Shown here: positions 7,670 to 16,897 of the stretch, one piece after another | Layout: each line of letters starts with the position of its first letter | How positions within the stretch are numbered: position 1 is the first letter of the stretch | From: Pseudomonadaceae bacterium | GTDB taxonomy: Bacteria > Pseudomonadota > Gammaproteobacteria > Pseudomonadales > Azotimanducaceae | Assembly (NCBI GenBank): GCA_024743435.1 | Contig: JANSWO010000005.1 | Coordinates: 186,001 to 250,000, forward strand | Direction of reading: 5' to 3' | Length of the DNA: 64,000 nt | Position numbers and translations under genes: made by a program | Notes under the pieces: generated by a model | Databases searched by the model: none | Seen by the model: the letters and a program-made list of their open reading frames with translations, nothing else | What the model was told of the DNA's origin: nothing

Positions 7670-8362
7670 ATGCCCGACACGATCAACTGGCTGGAAATCG
7701 ACACTGTGCTCCTCGACATGGACGGCACCCTGCTCGATCTGCATTTCGACAACCGTCTGTGGAATGTCGAATTGCCCAAGCGCTACGCCGCGAACAACAA
7801 TCTCGAGCACGACGAAGCAGAAAAGGCGCTGTACGGACACATGCGCGAGATCTACGGCACCCTCGACTTCTACTGCCTCGATTACTGGGCACGACATACC
7901 GGCATGGACATCATCGCCCTGCATGAAGAACTCACTCACCTGGTGAGCTATCGGGATGGCGCGCAGGCATTCCTTGGCCATCTGAAGACCGCAGGCATTC
8001 AACGCACACTGATAACCAATGCGCATCGCGGCGCGTTTGGCGTCAAAGATGCGATTGCAGGACTGAGCAACCAGCTTGATGTCGTGGTCTCATCACATGA
8101 CTACAACAGCCCCAAGGAAGACCAGCTGTTCTGGCAATCACTCATGCGCGAGCAACCCTTCAACCCGGAACGATGCGTCTTCGTCGATGACAACGAAGCG
8201 GTTTTGGATGCGGCCGCCGAATTCGGTATCCGCCATCTCATTGCGGTACATCAACCGGATTCTCAGAAGCCGCGCCGAGACGCGTTGCGCTACAGCGCGA
8301 TCGATCACTTTGACGAGCTCAGCGAGCGTCTTGCCACAGTGCGGCCATATGTCCCGAGCTAA
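7670..8362 (+). CDS. yrfG: GMP/IMP nucleotidase, HAD superfamily (YrfG)
   Basis: 230 residues. HAD motif I is VLLDMDGTLLDL (about residues 14-25). Motif II lies around LITNAHR (about 107-113), and motif IV is VFVDDNEAVLDAA (about 168-180). In E. coli, YrfG dephosphorylates GMP and IMP and lies beside hslR, and the same pairing is seen here: hslR begins 14 bp before the stop of this gene, so the two are translationally coupled. The ATG at 7670 gives the usual length. Substrate specificity is by family only. Confidence 0.88.
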   Translation: MPDTINWLEIDTVLLDMDGTLLDLHFDNRLWNVELPKRYAANNNLEHDEAEKALYGHMREIYGTLDFYCLDYWARHTGMDIIALHEELTHLVSYRDGAQAFLGHLKTAGIQRTLITNAHRGAFGVKDAIAGLSNQLDVVVSSHDYNSPKEDQLFWQSLMREQPFNPERCVFVDDNEAVLDAAAEFGIRHLIAVHQPDSQKPRRDALRYSAIDHFDELSERLATVRPYVPS

Positions 8363-8777
8363 GCCAGAAACGCCGGATACCGAGCCTGTCCGTCTCGACT
8401 CATGGCTGTGGGCCGCGCGTTTCTTCAAGACACGCTCGCTGGCGCGAGACGCCATCGAGGGCGGTAAAGTGACCGTCAACGGCGCGCGGAGCAAACCCTC
8501 CAAACTTGTGAACGTCGGCATGCAGATCGATGTTCGACGCGGGGAAGAGCAATTTACCGTCATAGTCACGGGCCTGGCCAAACGCCGAGGCCCCGCCAGC
8601 GTGGCTGCAACGCTATTCGCGGAAAACGAGGCCAGCATCGAGAGGCGGGAGGCTGCACGCAGTGAGGCGCGTTTGCTTCGGCTCGGTCTGCGGGTACCCC
8701 AGGGCAGGCCAAACAAGCGGGATCGACGCGCGCTGACCAGCCTGAAGAGTAGCGATTATGGCGACGGCGATGACTGA
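8349..8777 (+). CDS. hslR: Ribosome-associated heat-shock protein Hsp15
   Basis: 142 residues starting at ATG 8349 inside the end of yrfG (14-bp overlap in another frame). The S4 RNA-binding domain covers about residues 10-75: VRLDSWLWAARFFKTRSLA, then GGKVTVNG and SKLVNVGMQI. The C-terminal half is basic (GRPNKRDRRAL). Hsp15 binds free 50S subunits that carry a stalled nascent chain and helps recycle them after heat shock. The start is chosen by the S4 domain boundary; the frame is open further upstream but there it only mirrors yrfG. Confidence 0.9.
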   Translation: MSRAKPETPDTEPVRLDSWLWAARFFKTRSLARDAIEGGKVTVNGARSKPSKLVNVGMQIDVRRGEEQFTVIVTGLAKRRGPASVAATLFAENEASIERREAARSEARLLRLGLRVPQGRPNKRDRRALTSLKSSDYGDGDD

Positions 8778-8898
8778 GGCCCGCCCGCTCAGGTGCAAAA
8801 CCGAGCCACAGGTCGCTTACATTTTACGACCTTCGTCGCTATAGCCCGCTCAATCGCTCTGGCATAATGCCGCGCTCTCAGATCACGCAGATAACACC

Positions 8899-10455
8899 AT
8901 GGCCGTCGATATCGATAATACCCGCAACGCCGCCGTCTTTGAGGACCTGTCACCAGCAGCACTGGCTGAGATGTCCGTCGCGCGAGGTGAAGGTCAGTTC
9001 AGCGCATCTGGCGCTATCGTAGTTGAGACCGGCCATCGAACGGGCCGCTCACCAAAAGACCGCTTCATTGTCGATGAGCCGAGCACCTCGGACTCCATCG
9101 ACTGGGGCGACGTCAACCAGCCTATCGGCGCTGACGTATTCAATGCCCTTTGGGAACGCGTCTCCATGCATATGTCAGAGCGTGAAACGTTTCTGTCGCA
9201 CCTGCACGTCGGTGCAGACCCGGAGCACTATCTACCGATTGAGGTGAACACCGAGTATGCGTGGCACGCACTGTTCGGACGCTCCCTGTTCATCAAGCCT
9301 GAGCACTACAACCCGCACAACAAAAACACCTGGCAGATCATAAACGCGCCCACCTTTGAGTGTGATCCGGCCCGTGACGGCACAAACAGTGACGGCACCG
9401 TCATGATCAATTTCAAGGAGCGACGCGTACTGATCGCGGGGATGCGCTACGCCGGTGAAATGAAGAAATCGATGTTCTCGGTTCTCAACTTCCTGCTGCC
9501 CGAGAAAGATGTGCTGCCAATGCATTGCTCGGCCAACGTCAACGCTGACGGCGATGTCACGTTGTTCTTCGGTCTGTCCGGTACCGGCAAGACAACGCTG
9601 TCATCGGATCCGACTTGCGAGCTGATTGGCGATGACGAGCACGGCTGGGGCAAGGGCACTGTCTTTAACTTCGAAGGTGGCTGCTACGCGAAGTGCATCG
9701 ATTTGAGCCGCGAGAACGAACCCGTCATCTTCGATGCCATTCGCTTTGGCGCCATCGTTGAAAACGTGGTTGTCGATGAGAACCGGCAGCCAGATTACAA
9801 GAACAGCTCGCTGACCGAGAATACGCGGGCGTGCTATCCGCGCGACAACATCGAGCTGAAAGTGCCGGACAACCGCGCTGGCGAGCCGAAGGCTGTCGTC
9901 TTCCTTACCTGTGACGTGAGCGGCGTGCTGCCGCCCGTGTCGATCCTGTCGAAAGAAGCGGCTGCCTATCATTTCCTGTCAGGTTATACCGCAGCAGTGG
10001 GCTCGACAGAGATCGGTTCAACCGAAGCCTACAAGGCCACATTCTCAACCTGCTTTGGCGCGCCGTTCTTCCCGCGACCAGCAGGCGTCTATGCTGATCT
10101 GCTGATCAAGCGCATTGAAGACTTCGGCTCAAAGGTTTACCTAGTCAATACCGGCTGGACCGGCGGTGGCTACGGAGTCGGCAAACGTTTTCCGATTCCG
10201 GTTACGCGCGCCATCATCCACGCCGTGCAATCCGGCGCGCTGGAAGGCGCGGCCACTACCCATATCGACGCCTTGAACCTCGACGTCCCGAATGCCCTGG
10301 ACGGCGTGGATAGCAGCATGCTGAACCCGCGCGACACGTGGGCAGACAAGGCAGCATACGATGCAGCCGCTGCGAGCCTGGCTGAGAAGTTCCAAGCCAA
10401 TTTCAAGCGCTTCGACGTCTCTGACGCCATTGTCGCCGCAGGACCCGGCGCCTAG
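8899..10455 (+). CDS. pckA: Phosphoenolpyruvate carboxykinase (ATP)
   Basis: 518 residues. It converts oxaloacetate and ATP to phosphoenolpyruvate, CO2 and ADP, the first committed step of gluconeogenesis. Visible signatures are [14 protein letters not shown] (about 47-60), the kinase-1a loop [11 protein letters not shown] (about 225-235), the following [10 protein letters not shown] and [10 protein letters not shown], and [18 protein letters not shown] near 334-351. Length and motif order are typical of the ATP-dependent bacterial type. It is monocistronic. A CATAAT box at 8863-8868 sits in an inverted repeat upstream, but no good -35 matches it. Confidence 0.96.
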   Translation: MAVDIDNTRNAAVFEDLSPAALAEMSVARGEGQFSASGAIVVETGHRTGRSPKDRFIVDEPSTSDSIDWGDVNQPIGADVFNALWERVSMHMSERETFLSHLHVGADPEHYLPIEVNTEYAWHALFGRSLFIKPEHYNPHNKNTWQIINAPTFECDPARDGTNSDGTVMINFKERRVLIAGMRYAGEMKKSMFSVLNFLLPEKDVLPMHCSANVNADGDVTLFFGLSGTGKTTLSSDPTCELIGDDEHGWGKGTVFNFEGGCYAKCIDLSRENEPVIFDAIRFGAIVENVVVDENRQPDYKNSSLTENTRACYPRDNIELKVPDNRAGEPKAVVFLTCDVSGVLPPVSILSKEAAAYHFLSGYTAAVGSTEIGSTEAYKATFSTCFGAPFFPRPAGVYADLLIKRIEDFGSKVYLVNTGWTGGGYGVGKRFPIPVTRAIIHAVQSGALEGAATTHIDALNLDVPNALDGVDSSMLNPRDTWADKAAYDAAAASLAEKFQANFKRFDVSDAIVAAGPGA

Positions 10456-10592
10456 CAGCTCACAACCGCCCTGCCCAGGCAGGGCTCGTGCGTGACACGA
10501 TCCGACTATCGATATAGCCAGCGCGCAACTTGGGTTTGTCCGATCCCGGCGCGGGCGCTACGCTACGCGCCTGATTTTTGTGGGGACTCATA

Positions 10593-12131
10593 GTGACGCT
10601 GGCAGCTGACCTCGCCGCGCTGGCAAATGCCGGCCCCGACCCTCTGCTCGCCCGCGGCGTAGAAAAGGAGAGCCTGCGGGTCGCTGCAGACGGCAACCTG
10701 TCTGAACGCGCGCATCCGCCAAGCCTGGGTTCGGCGCTCACCCACCCAAACATCACCACTGACTTCAGTGAATCGCAGCTCGAACTCATTACCGGTGTCC
10801 ACACCAGCATCGATGACTGCGTGCGCGAGCTGACCGAAGTACACCAGTTCGTGCACGCTAACCTCGATGGCGAGCTGATGTGGCCTGGCAGCATGCCCTG
10901 CATGGTCGGCGCCGCGGATGACGTGCCGATTGGTCAATACGGCAGCTCCAACATAGCCCAGGCGAAGTCGGTCTATCGTCGAGGCCTGGCCAATCGCTAC
11001 GGCGCTCTGATGCAGACCATTTCAGGGATTCACTACAACTTCTCGCTGACGGAAACTGCATGGACCGCCCTGGCGAGTGCTCGCGGCCACGCAATCGATC
11101 GAACAGATGCCTACCTCGGCTTGATCCGTAACTTTCGCCGTTACTCCTGGCTGCTGATATATCTGTTTGGTGCATCCCCTGCCGTCTGCAAATCATTCAC
11201 TCGCGGAATGTCCCACGGATTGCAGGAGTTCGATCACGGCACCCACTACCTGCCCCATGCAACCTCACTGCGCATGGGCAGGCTGGGCTATCAGAGCGAT
11301 GCCCAGAAATCTCTGCACATCTCCTACAACAACCTCGACGACTACGCCGAGACCATGCGCTTCGGCCTGACCACGCCCTACCCCGACTATGAGGCGATTG
11401 GCGTTATCCGCGACGGTGAGTATCAACAGCTGAATACGTCGCTGCTGCAAATTGAGAATGAGTTCTACGGAACCATTCGCCCGAAGCGCACCATTGCCAC
11501 AGGAGAGCGGCCGCTGACTGCGCTGACGGGCCGGGGCGTCGAGTACGTGGAGGTCCGGTGTATGGATCTGAACCCGTACATCAGCACCGGAATCGACGCC
11601 GAAACCATGCGCTTTCTGGATACGTTCCTGCTCAGCTGCCTGTTGTCAGAGAGCCCGCTGGACACGCCCGCGGAATCCCAGGCGATGCAGGACAATCAGA
11701 TCGCTATCGTCGAACGCGGCCGAGAACCAGGGTTGACTCTCAATCACGAGGGCAGCCAACGATCAATGCAAGAGTGGGCCCAGGCGCTACTGACGCACGG
11801 CGACGCTGTCGCCAGCATGCTCGACGGCAGCGGCCCGCCGCTTCATCAACAAGCGCTCGCCGCCCAGCTGGACAAGATCAACGATCCGTCACTGACCGCA
11901 TCGGCTCGCATAGTGGATGATATGAACCAACAGGGCGTGCCCTTTTTCCGCCTCACCATGAACCTCGCCCTTGAGCACGCCGACCGCTTCGCCAGTTCGC
12001 CTCTGAGCGCAACGGAGCTTGCGGAAATGGCCGCTGTGAGCGAGCAATCGCATGCAAAGCAGGCAGATATCGAGGCAAGTGAGAGCGAGAGCTTTGAGGT
12101 CTTTCTGGAGCGCTATCTCGCGCTGCCATGA
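10593..12131 (+). CDS. gshA: Glutamate-cysteine ligase, class I
   Basis: 512 residues. It catalyses the ATP-dependent joining of glutamate and cysteine, the first step of glutathione synthesis. Family features include RGVEKESLRV near residues 22-31, PNITTDFSESQLELITG near 50-66, ISGIHYNFSL near 142-151 and YVEVRCMDLNPY near 311-322. The GTG start at 10593 is chosen for a GGGGA site 6 bp upstream; the frame also has a TTG at 10578. It overlaps the next gene by ATGA. A short GC-rich hairpin (10469-10484) without a T-run lies between pckA and this gene. Confidence 0.94.
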   Translation: MTLAADLAALANAGPDPLLARGVEKESLRVAADGNLSERAHPPSLGSALTHPNITTDFSESQLELITGVHTSIDDCVRELTEVHQFVHANLDGELMWPGSMPCMVGAADDVPIGQYGSSNIAQAKSVYRRGLANRYGALMQTISGIHYNFSLTETAWTALASARGHAIDRTDAYLGLIRNFRRYSWLLIYLFGASPAVCKSFTRGMSHGLQEFDHGTHYLPHATSLRMGRLGYQSDAQKSLHISYNNLDDYAETMRFGLTTPYPDYEAIGVIRDGEYQQLNTSLLQIENEFYGTIRPKRTIATGERPLTALTGRGVEYVEVRCMDLNPYISTGIDAETMRFLDTFLLSCLLSESPLDTPAESQAMQDNQIAIVERGREPGLTLNHEGSQRSMQEWAQALLTHGDAVASMLDGSGPPLHQQALAAQLDKINDPSLTASARIVDDMNQQGVPFFRLTMNLALEHADRFASSPLSATELAEMAAVSEQSHAKQADIEASESESFEVFLERYLALP

Positions 12132-12745
12132 ATTTCCTGGCGCACTGTCTGCTGGCCGGAGCGCGGGATGAATTTCCCGAAGCAGCCCTCGTCGCGGGTG
12201 GCGTGCTGGGTGATTTTGTCAAAGGCAGGCCAGATCCTTCGCTACCACCAGAGCTGCGAGCTGGTATCCAGCTGCATCGCCACATCGATGCGTGCAGTAA
12301 CTCAAACACGGCCCTCCGCCAGAGCATCGCTCGCTTCGAGCCACCGCACCGTCGGCTGGCACCGGTGTATGTCGATCTGATCGCTGACCATCTACTCGCC
12401 CGCGACTTCGAGAGGCATCACAGCCTGGAGCTGGAAGCGTTTACTGCTGGTTGCTACGAGGCACTGCGAGAGTATCGAGCGTACTTCCCGAAACACGCGG
12501 AGCGTTTTCTGAACTATGCCGTGGATACGGATCTGTTCGCCCGCTACGAACAGGAGGAGGTGTTGCTGGAGCTGTTTGCCAGCATTAATCGACGCCTGAA
12601 GCGGCCAGTCGACCAGAGCGGCCTGGCCGAGCACGTATTATCGAGACTTGCGGACCTGAAAGACGATTTCCACGTCTACTTGCCCCAACTGCGAGACGAT
12701 GCGATCACCTGGCAGCGCGACCACCGAGCTAGCGCTGAACGATAA
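12128..12745 (+). CDS. acpH: Acyl carrier protein phosphodiesterase family protein (DUF479)
   Basis: 205 residues. The N-terminal MNFLAHCLLAG, GVLGDFVKG near residues 24-32 and GIQLHRHIDACSN near 46-58 are characteristic of AcpH, an HD-like metal hydrolase that removes the 4'-phosphopantetheine arm from holo-ACP. The ATG overlaps the gshA stop (ATGA), so the two genes are co-translated. Its last 17 bp overlap the convergent FliL-like gene. The family assignment is firm; whether this copy acts on ACP in the cell is unproven. Confidence 0.85.
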   Translation: MNFLAHCLLAGARDEFPEAALVAGGVLGDFVKGRPDPSLPPELRAGIQLHRHIDACSNSNTALRQSIARFEPPHRRLAPVYVDLIADHLLARDFERHHSLELEAFTAGCYEALREYRAYFPKHAERFLNYAVDTDLFARYEQEEVLLELFASINRRLKRPVDQSGLAEHVLSRLADLKDDFHVYLPQLRDDAITWQRDHRASAER

Positions 12746-13145
12746 AGTTGGTGAACAGCACATCCTGAATGTACGCCTCACCTTCTTCCTGCACGAGCAG
12801 TTCATTGAGCTTCTCAACCGCCTCTGCACGCATATCCTGGCGGCCCTCGCTGGTGGAGACTGTGCCTTCGTTCTGGCGCGACAGCAGCAAAACAATGGCG
12901 TTGCGCATCAGTGGCAGGTGGTACTTCACCGCCGCTTCTGCCGCTGAGCTTCCCGTCTTTACGTTGACATCCGCCTTCAGGTACTTGAGATGTCCTGTCT
13001 CTGAGAAGTCAAAATTGGTTATGAACGTCGGCTTCAGTTCCAGGTAACGATGCTCCTCAGGCGGCGCTTCCTCCGCAGACGCGCCAAAGGTGACAAGAAT
13101 CAGCAAGGCAATGGGAAGATGACGGATCGATCGCGAGGTTTTCAT
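12729..13145 (-). CDS. Orphan FliL-like exported protein
   Basis: 138 residues with an N-terminal hydrophobic segment (LPIALLILVTFGASA) that looks like a cleavable signal peptide. The mature part starts EEAPPEEHRYLELKPTFITNF and ends with a FliL-like pattern: RNAIVLLLSRQ, EKLNELLVQEEGEAYIQDVLFTNFIVQ. FliL stabilises flagellar stators in the inner membrane, and orphan relatives occur away from flagellar genes. AGGAAG lies 7 bp before ATG 13145. No flagellar gene is nearby, so a role in motility cannot be assumed. It is convergent with acpH. Confidence 0.75.
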   Translation of the reverse strand: MKTSRSIRHLPIALLILVTFGASAEEAPPEEHRYLELKPTFITNFDFSETGHLKYLKADVNVKTGSSAAEAAVKYHLPLMRNAIVLLLSRQNEGTVSTSEGRQDMRAEAVEKLNELLVQEEGEAYIQDVLFTNFIVQR

Positions 13146-13253
13146 GTTCGGCTTCCTACAGGAACTGCCTCGAAAGCATAGTTGACCAGCGCCAGCGCGC
13201 TAGTAACCTTGTGGCCACATTCGGGATCGCACCAACACAGGACTATCGCCTCT

Positions 13254-14234
13254 ATGAAAGCCATTCGCTGCCACGCAAACGGTATGCCCGAAGACCTCGT
13301 TGTCGACGACGTAGACGATCTCCTGCCAGGCCCTGGTCAGGTAGTCATCGACGTACACGCAGCTGCGCTGAACTTTCCTGACGTTCTCATGATTCAAGGC
13401 AAGTATCAGAGTCAGCCGCCCTTCCCGTTCTCGCCAGGCGGCGAAGTGTCAGGAATCGTTCGGGCTGTCGGCGACGGCGTAGACAACGTCAAAATTGGCG
13501 ATCCGGTTTTTGCCGGCTCAGGAGTTGGCGGCTTCGCCGAGCAGGCGGTCATGCCGGCAGCAGCCACATCGCCGGTTCCCAAAGGCATGAGTTTTGCCCA
13601 GGCATCCGGCATTCGCACAACCTACGGAACCAGCTACTACGCGCTGAAACAACGAGCTCAGCTCAAAGCGGGGGAAACTCTCCTCGTGCTGGGCGCAGCT
13701 GGCGGCGTCGGCATCGCCGCGGTCGAGCTCGGCAAGGCGATGGGCGCGCGAGTGATCGCCGCTGCCAGTAGCGACGAGAAACTGGCGGCTGCCAAAGCCG
13801 CAGGCGCCGATGAGCTGATCAACTACAGTGATGGTCAGATAAAGGACAAGGTCAAAGCGCTGACCGACGGCAAAGGCGCTGACGTCATCTATGACCCCGT
13901 CGGGGGCGAGTTATTCGATCAGTGCATGCGCTGCATAAACTGGGACGGTCGCATCCTCGTCATCGGTTTCGCCGCCGGGGACATTCCGAAAGTGCCCATC
14001 AATCTTGTGCTGCTGAAGAGCTGCCAGATCGTTGGCGTGTTCTACGGTGCATGGGTCGCTCGATCACCGGCAGAAAACGCCAGCAACTTTGCTGAGATCC
14101 TGGCCTTCCACGCCGATGGCAAAATCAATCCACTGGTCGGCAAAACGTTTGCCTTCAACGACTATGCCGCTGCGCTGCGTTGCCTGATGGATCGTCGCGC
14201 GATTGGCAAAGTCGTGCTGGAAGTGCGCTCTTGA
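13254..14234 (+). CDS. NADPH:quinone oxidoreductase family protein (zinc-independent MDR)
   Basis: 326 residues from MKAIRCHANG. The GroES-like half includes PGPGQVVIDVHAAALNFPDVL (in two parts, about 23-43). The Rossmann motif VLGAAGGVGIAAVELGKAMG lies near residues 146-165. There are no structural or catalytic zinc cysteines, as in quinone oxidoreductases of the medium-chain dehydrogenase superfamily. It probably reduces quinones or enones with NADPH in the cytoplasm; the substrate is unknown. An upstream extension of the frame to 13182 is unlike the family. Its TGA overlaps the TTG start of dsbB. Confidence 0.85.
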   Translation: MKAIRCHANGMPEDLVVDDVDDLLPGPGQVVIDVHAAALNFPDVLMIQGKYQSQPPFPFSPGGEVSGIVRAVGDGVDNVKIGDPVFAGSGVGGFAEQAVMPAAATSPVPKGMSFAQASGIRTTYGTSYYALKQRAQLKAGETLLVLGAAGGVGIAAVELGKAMGARVIAAASSDEKLAAAKAAGADELINYSDGQIKDKVKALTDGKGADVIYDPVGGELFDQCMRCINWDGRILVIGFAAGDIPKVPINLVLLKSCQIVGVFYGAWVARSPAENASNFAEILAFHADGKINPLVGKTFAFNDYAAALRCLMDRRAIGKVVLEVRS

Positions 14235-14725
14235 ACAAGCTCACCGCCGAACACTGGGCAATTGTCATCGCAGCAATCGCGGGGCTTTGCTTCGCTGCTG
14301 CGATCATCCTGGAGTTCGGTATGTCGATGGAGCCCTGTGCGCTGTGCCTGTCTCAGCGCTGGTTTATCGGGCTCGCTGGTCTATGTGCTCTGGCGGGTTT
14401 GGCTCACAACCCCAACCTCGGCATCTATCCGTTGCTCACGCTGCTGGCCTGCGCGGGCGGCGCGTACTTCTCGGCGAAACAGCTGTGGTTGCAGAGCCTG
14501 CCGGCGGATCAAGTGCCCAGTTGCACGCGTCCGGTTGCAGATCTTTGGGAGATGGGCGCCTATGGCGATGCGATCGCAGCCATGACTCAAGGCACCGGTA
14601 ACTGCGCAGAAGTTGATTTATTTCTGGGCCTGTCGCTCGCGGCTTGGGCTCTGGCAGGGTTTCTGGCTGTGTTTGCCCTGGCCGTCATGCAGTGGCGGGC
14701 AATGCTCAAACAGGTTTGGCGCTAA
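14231..14725 (+). CDS. dsbB: Disulfide bond formation protein DsbB
   Basis: 164 residues with four membrane helices. The first periplasmic cysteine pair is in EPCALCLSQRW (about residues 34-44). The second pair is the Cys in VPSCTRP and the Cys in TGNCAEV, in the loop between helices 3 and 4. DsbB reoxidises DsbA with quinone. The TTG start at 14231 overlaps the previous stop and has GGAAG about 7 bp upstream; starting earlier would add residues that only mirror the previous gene. In P. aeruginosa the homologue (dsbH) also lies next to algQ, as here. Confidence 0.9.
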   Translation: MNKLTAEHWAIVIAAIAGLCFAAAIILEFGMSMEPCALCLSQRWFIGLAGLCALAGLAHNPNLGIYPLLTLLACAGGAYFSAKQLWLQSLPADQVPSCTRPVADLWEMGAYGDAIAAMTQGTGNCAEVDLFLGLSLAAWALAGFLAVFALAVMQWRAMLKQVWR

Positions 14726-14800
14726 CAAGCCTCAAATCCGGCTCGACTGGCGAGCTTCAATCCATGGACTACCTTTGCAATACACACAAAGGGGAACGTC

Positions 14801-15244
14801 ATGGATACTCACCAGCCTCGAACCATTGAACAGCTGATCAACGCCAGACCGGCTCTGCTTACCCGAATCGTCAAACTCGATAGCGCGCTGCAGGCAAACC
14901 ACCAGGACCTTGCGGAAATTCTTCGCTGCCGGTTGTGCGACGACCTCATTGATTACTGCTCGCGTGGACACTTCCAGATTTTCGAATCCCACTCCGAGCG
15001 GACCATCAGCGCAACACTCGCCGCACTGAGCGCGACAACCGATGCGCTGATCAGGTTCAGCGAAACATTTGGCGAGGCGGGGGTCGCTGTCTCGGCCGAA
15101 CTCCGCGCCAGCCTTGCTCGCTTGGCCGACGTACTCGATACCCGTTTCGATATCGAAGACCAATACCTTGCTGGCACTCGCTCAAACATCACCAGCGCAG
15201 TCGCCACGACCGACGTGCAATCGAGTGTTCATTCAACCCCCTGA
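14801..15244 (+). CDS. rsd: Regulator of sigma D (Rsd/AlgQ family)
   Basis: 147 residues, all helical and without a signal. The family signature DDLIDYCSRGHFQIFE lies at about residues 47-62, matching the DFCQSLVDYLSAGHF-type motif of Rsd and AlgQ. Rsd binds the housekeeping sigma-70 factor and favours alternative sigma factors in slow growth; AlgQ does the same in Pseudomonas. AAAGGGG lies 7 bp before ATG 14801. Its position between dsbB and the WD40 gene, with hem genes further along, follows Pseudomonas. Confidence 0.85.
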   Translation: MDTHQPRTIEQLINARPALLTRIVKLDSALQANHQDLAEILRCRLCDDLIDYCSRGHFQIFESHSERTISATLAALSATTDALIRFSETFGEAGVAVSAELRASLARLADVLDTRFDIEDQYLAGTRSNITSAVATTDVQSSVHSTP

Positions 15245-15281
15245 GTCTGCGCAGCGCGCACGCAAACAAGCACAAGCGGAT

Positions 15282-16247
15282 ATGGGCACAGCTATCAAAA
15301 CCCCGTTAGCCATCGCACTTTGTCTGGCACTGCTCGTGGCTTGCGACGGGGCCGAACAACCAACCGTGATTGGTGAACTCGCCGCGCAAGGCGTTTACAA
15401 CGGCGCGATAAGCGAGCAGTTCACGATTGTCGGCTCTCTCAATCACGGCATCAGCCTCTGGCGAAACAGTGATGTCGAGCGCCTGTACGACTGGCGCCAC
15501 AGTGACGGCGAGTTCGCTGAACTGGTAGCGGGCACTATTGCAACCGATGGTTCGCGCGCCGTAACGACAGATCCGCGCACCCTCGTGTTGTGGAACACAG
15601 AAACCGGCGCTGCGTTGCAATACTGGGCAACTCCGGCCGCCGTGTTAGACGTTGCGCTTCTGTCCGATGGCCGCCGCGCGCTACTCGGCATGAAGGATCA
15701 CAGTGCGCTGTTGTTCGACGCCGAGGATGGCAGCTACCTCACGACGCTACTGCATGAAGGGGCCGTGGTAGATGTTGATGTGAGCGACGACGATCAACTC
15801 GCGCTGACCGCTTCTGAAGACGAAACCGCACGACTGTGGCGACTGCCACAGGGTACGCCAAGCTTTGTCCTGACCCACGACAATCCGGTCACCGTCGCGG
15901 CCCTCTCTCCAGATGCTCGTTTCGCGTTTACGGCAAGCCAGGGCCGATGGTTCGGACTGTGGGATACAAGCACCGGCCGCAAGCTGCATACGTTCGGCGA
16001 GCGCAATACCGGCGCGACGTCCGCAGCCTTCAGCAAAGATAATCGCCGTGTTGCGGTTGGCTTCGTTAACCGTGAAGTACGCTTGTACGACACCGCAACG
16101 GGTCGCGAGATTCGCCACTGGCGCGTTCGCAGTGCCAATCCGTGGCGCAACAATGGCTCGGCAATCGTCGCGGTCAGCTTTGCCGATAATGGAAACTTAC
16201 TTGCTTTAACGGGTGGCGGTCGCTTACTCCAGCTTCGTAGCACCTGA
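15282..16247 (+). CDS. WD40-repeat lipoprotein, predicted beta-propeller
   Basis: 321 residues from ATG 15282. A lipoprotein signal peptide (LAIALCLALLVAC, Cys at about residue 20) is followed by about seven WD40-type blades, with motifs such as SLWRNSD, LVLWNTETG, ARLWRLPQG, FGLWDTSTG and VRLYDTATG each ending a blade. The protein is probably anchored to the inner or outer membrane facing the periplasm, where propellers act as binding platforms. No enzyme motif is visible. It follows rsd by 37 bp and may share its transcript. The frame is open to 15069, but the lipobox places the start at 15282. Confidence 0.8.
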   Translation: MGTAIKTPLAIALCLALLVACDGAEQPTVIGELAAQGVYNGAISEQFTIVGSLNHGISLWRNSDVERLYDWRHSDGEFAELVAGTIATDGSRAVTTDPRTLVLWNTETGAALQYWATPAAVLDVALLSDGRRALLGMKDHSALLFDAEDGSYLTTLLHEGAVVDVDVSDDDQLALTASEDETARLWRLPQGTPSFVLTHDNPVTVAALSPDARFAFTASQGRWFGLWDTSTGRKLHTFGERNTGATSAAFSKDNRRVAVGFVNREVRLYDTATGREIRHWRVRSANPWRNNGSAIVAVSFADNGNLLALTGGGRLLQLRST

Positions 16248-16257
16248 GCGTAAGCCT

Positions 16258-16458
16258 TCAGTAACGCTCACAATTTAATGTGTAATTGCCCTTGCAGGCC
16301 GTCGCCGCGAGTGTAGACTTTATCCACAGCCTGCAGATCAGCGAATCTGTGGCTGGGGGAAGGCGACAATACTCATCGACGACGGCTTTGAAGCCCCGAT
16401 AAATTGCCCAACTCACTGCCAGCACCCACAGGGTCAGACGCAGAGAGTGCCGCGACAT
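16258..16458 (-). CDS. Possible small membrane-anchored Cys-containing protein
   Basis: 66 residues from ATG 16458: one hydrophobic helix (LTLWVLAVSWAIY) near the N-terminus, then a short domain with four cysteines (EYC, LIC, TAC, LNC) that might form two disulfides in the periplasm. There is no clear ribosome binding site and I know no homologue, so this may be chance. The frame opens further up to 16620 without protein-like features. Confidence 0.3.
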   Translation of the reverse strand: MSRHSLRLTLWVLAVSWAIYRGFKAVVDEYCRLPPATDSLICRLWIKSTLAATACKGNYTLNCERY

Positions 16459-16897
16459 CACCGCTAGCTGGCAAAGACCAGCCACAAGCGCGCTGAGATC
16501 AGCAACGCTTGTGAGACGGAGAGCGCGACAAAGCAGAGGCAAATCAGGCTTTGCTACGACCCACGCAGAGTGGGAATGCCGGCAACGTTGTGTCAATGCG
16601 CCAGGTAAGTCCGCGAACATCAGCGCTCGGCGATGATGTGGCTTTGGTGTATCGGTTCGTGCATGCGCACCTCTACCGATCAGACTCTGTCATATCCGTA
16701 CATTGCCCAGTTGCTATGACCGGCAGGTGGTCTCTGCCTGGGCAAACCGTTGACGATAACAACGGAACACCCAGGCTACCGAGTGAGACATCGCAGGAAG
16801 CGACACACGCGCGCGCAGGTGCTTCAAAGACGCGCGCAGAGGACACAGCACGCTCCGGGTCTGAACCCGGTCGTGGGTATTTAAGGGGTTGTTGGCC
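16459..16897. other. Upstream region of the ParA-like gene
   Basis: About 440 bp with no convincing gene. A short hairpin CCGGGT-CTGA-ACCCGG (16855-16870) precedes the ParA-like gene's ribosome binding site by about 12 bp. No tRNA or promoter consensus was recognised. Confidence 0.5.
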
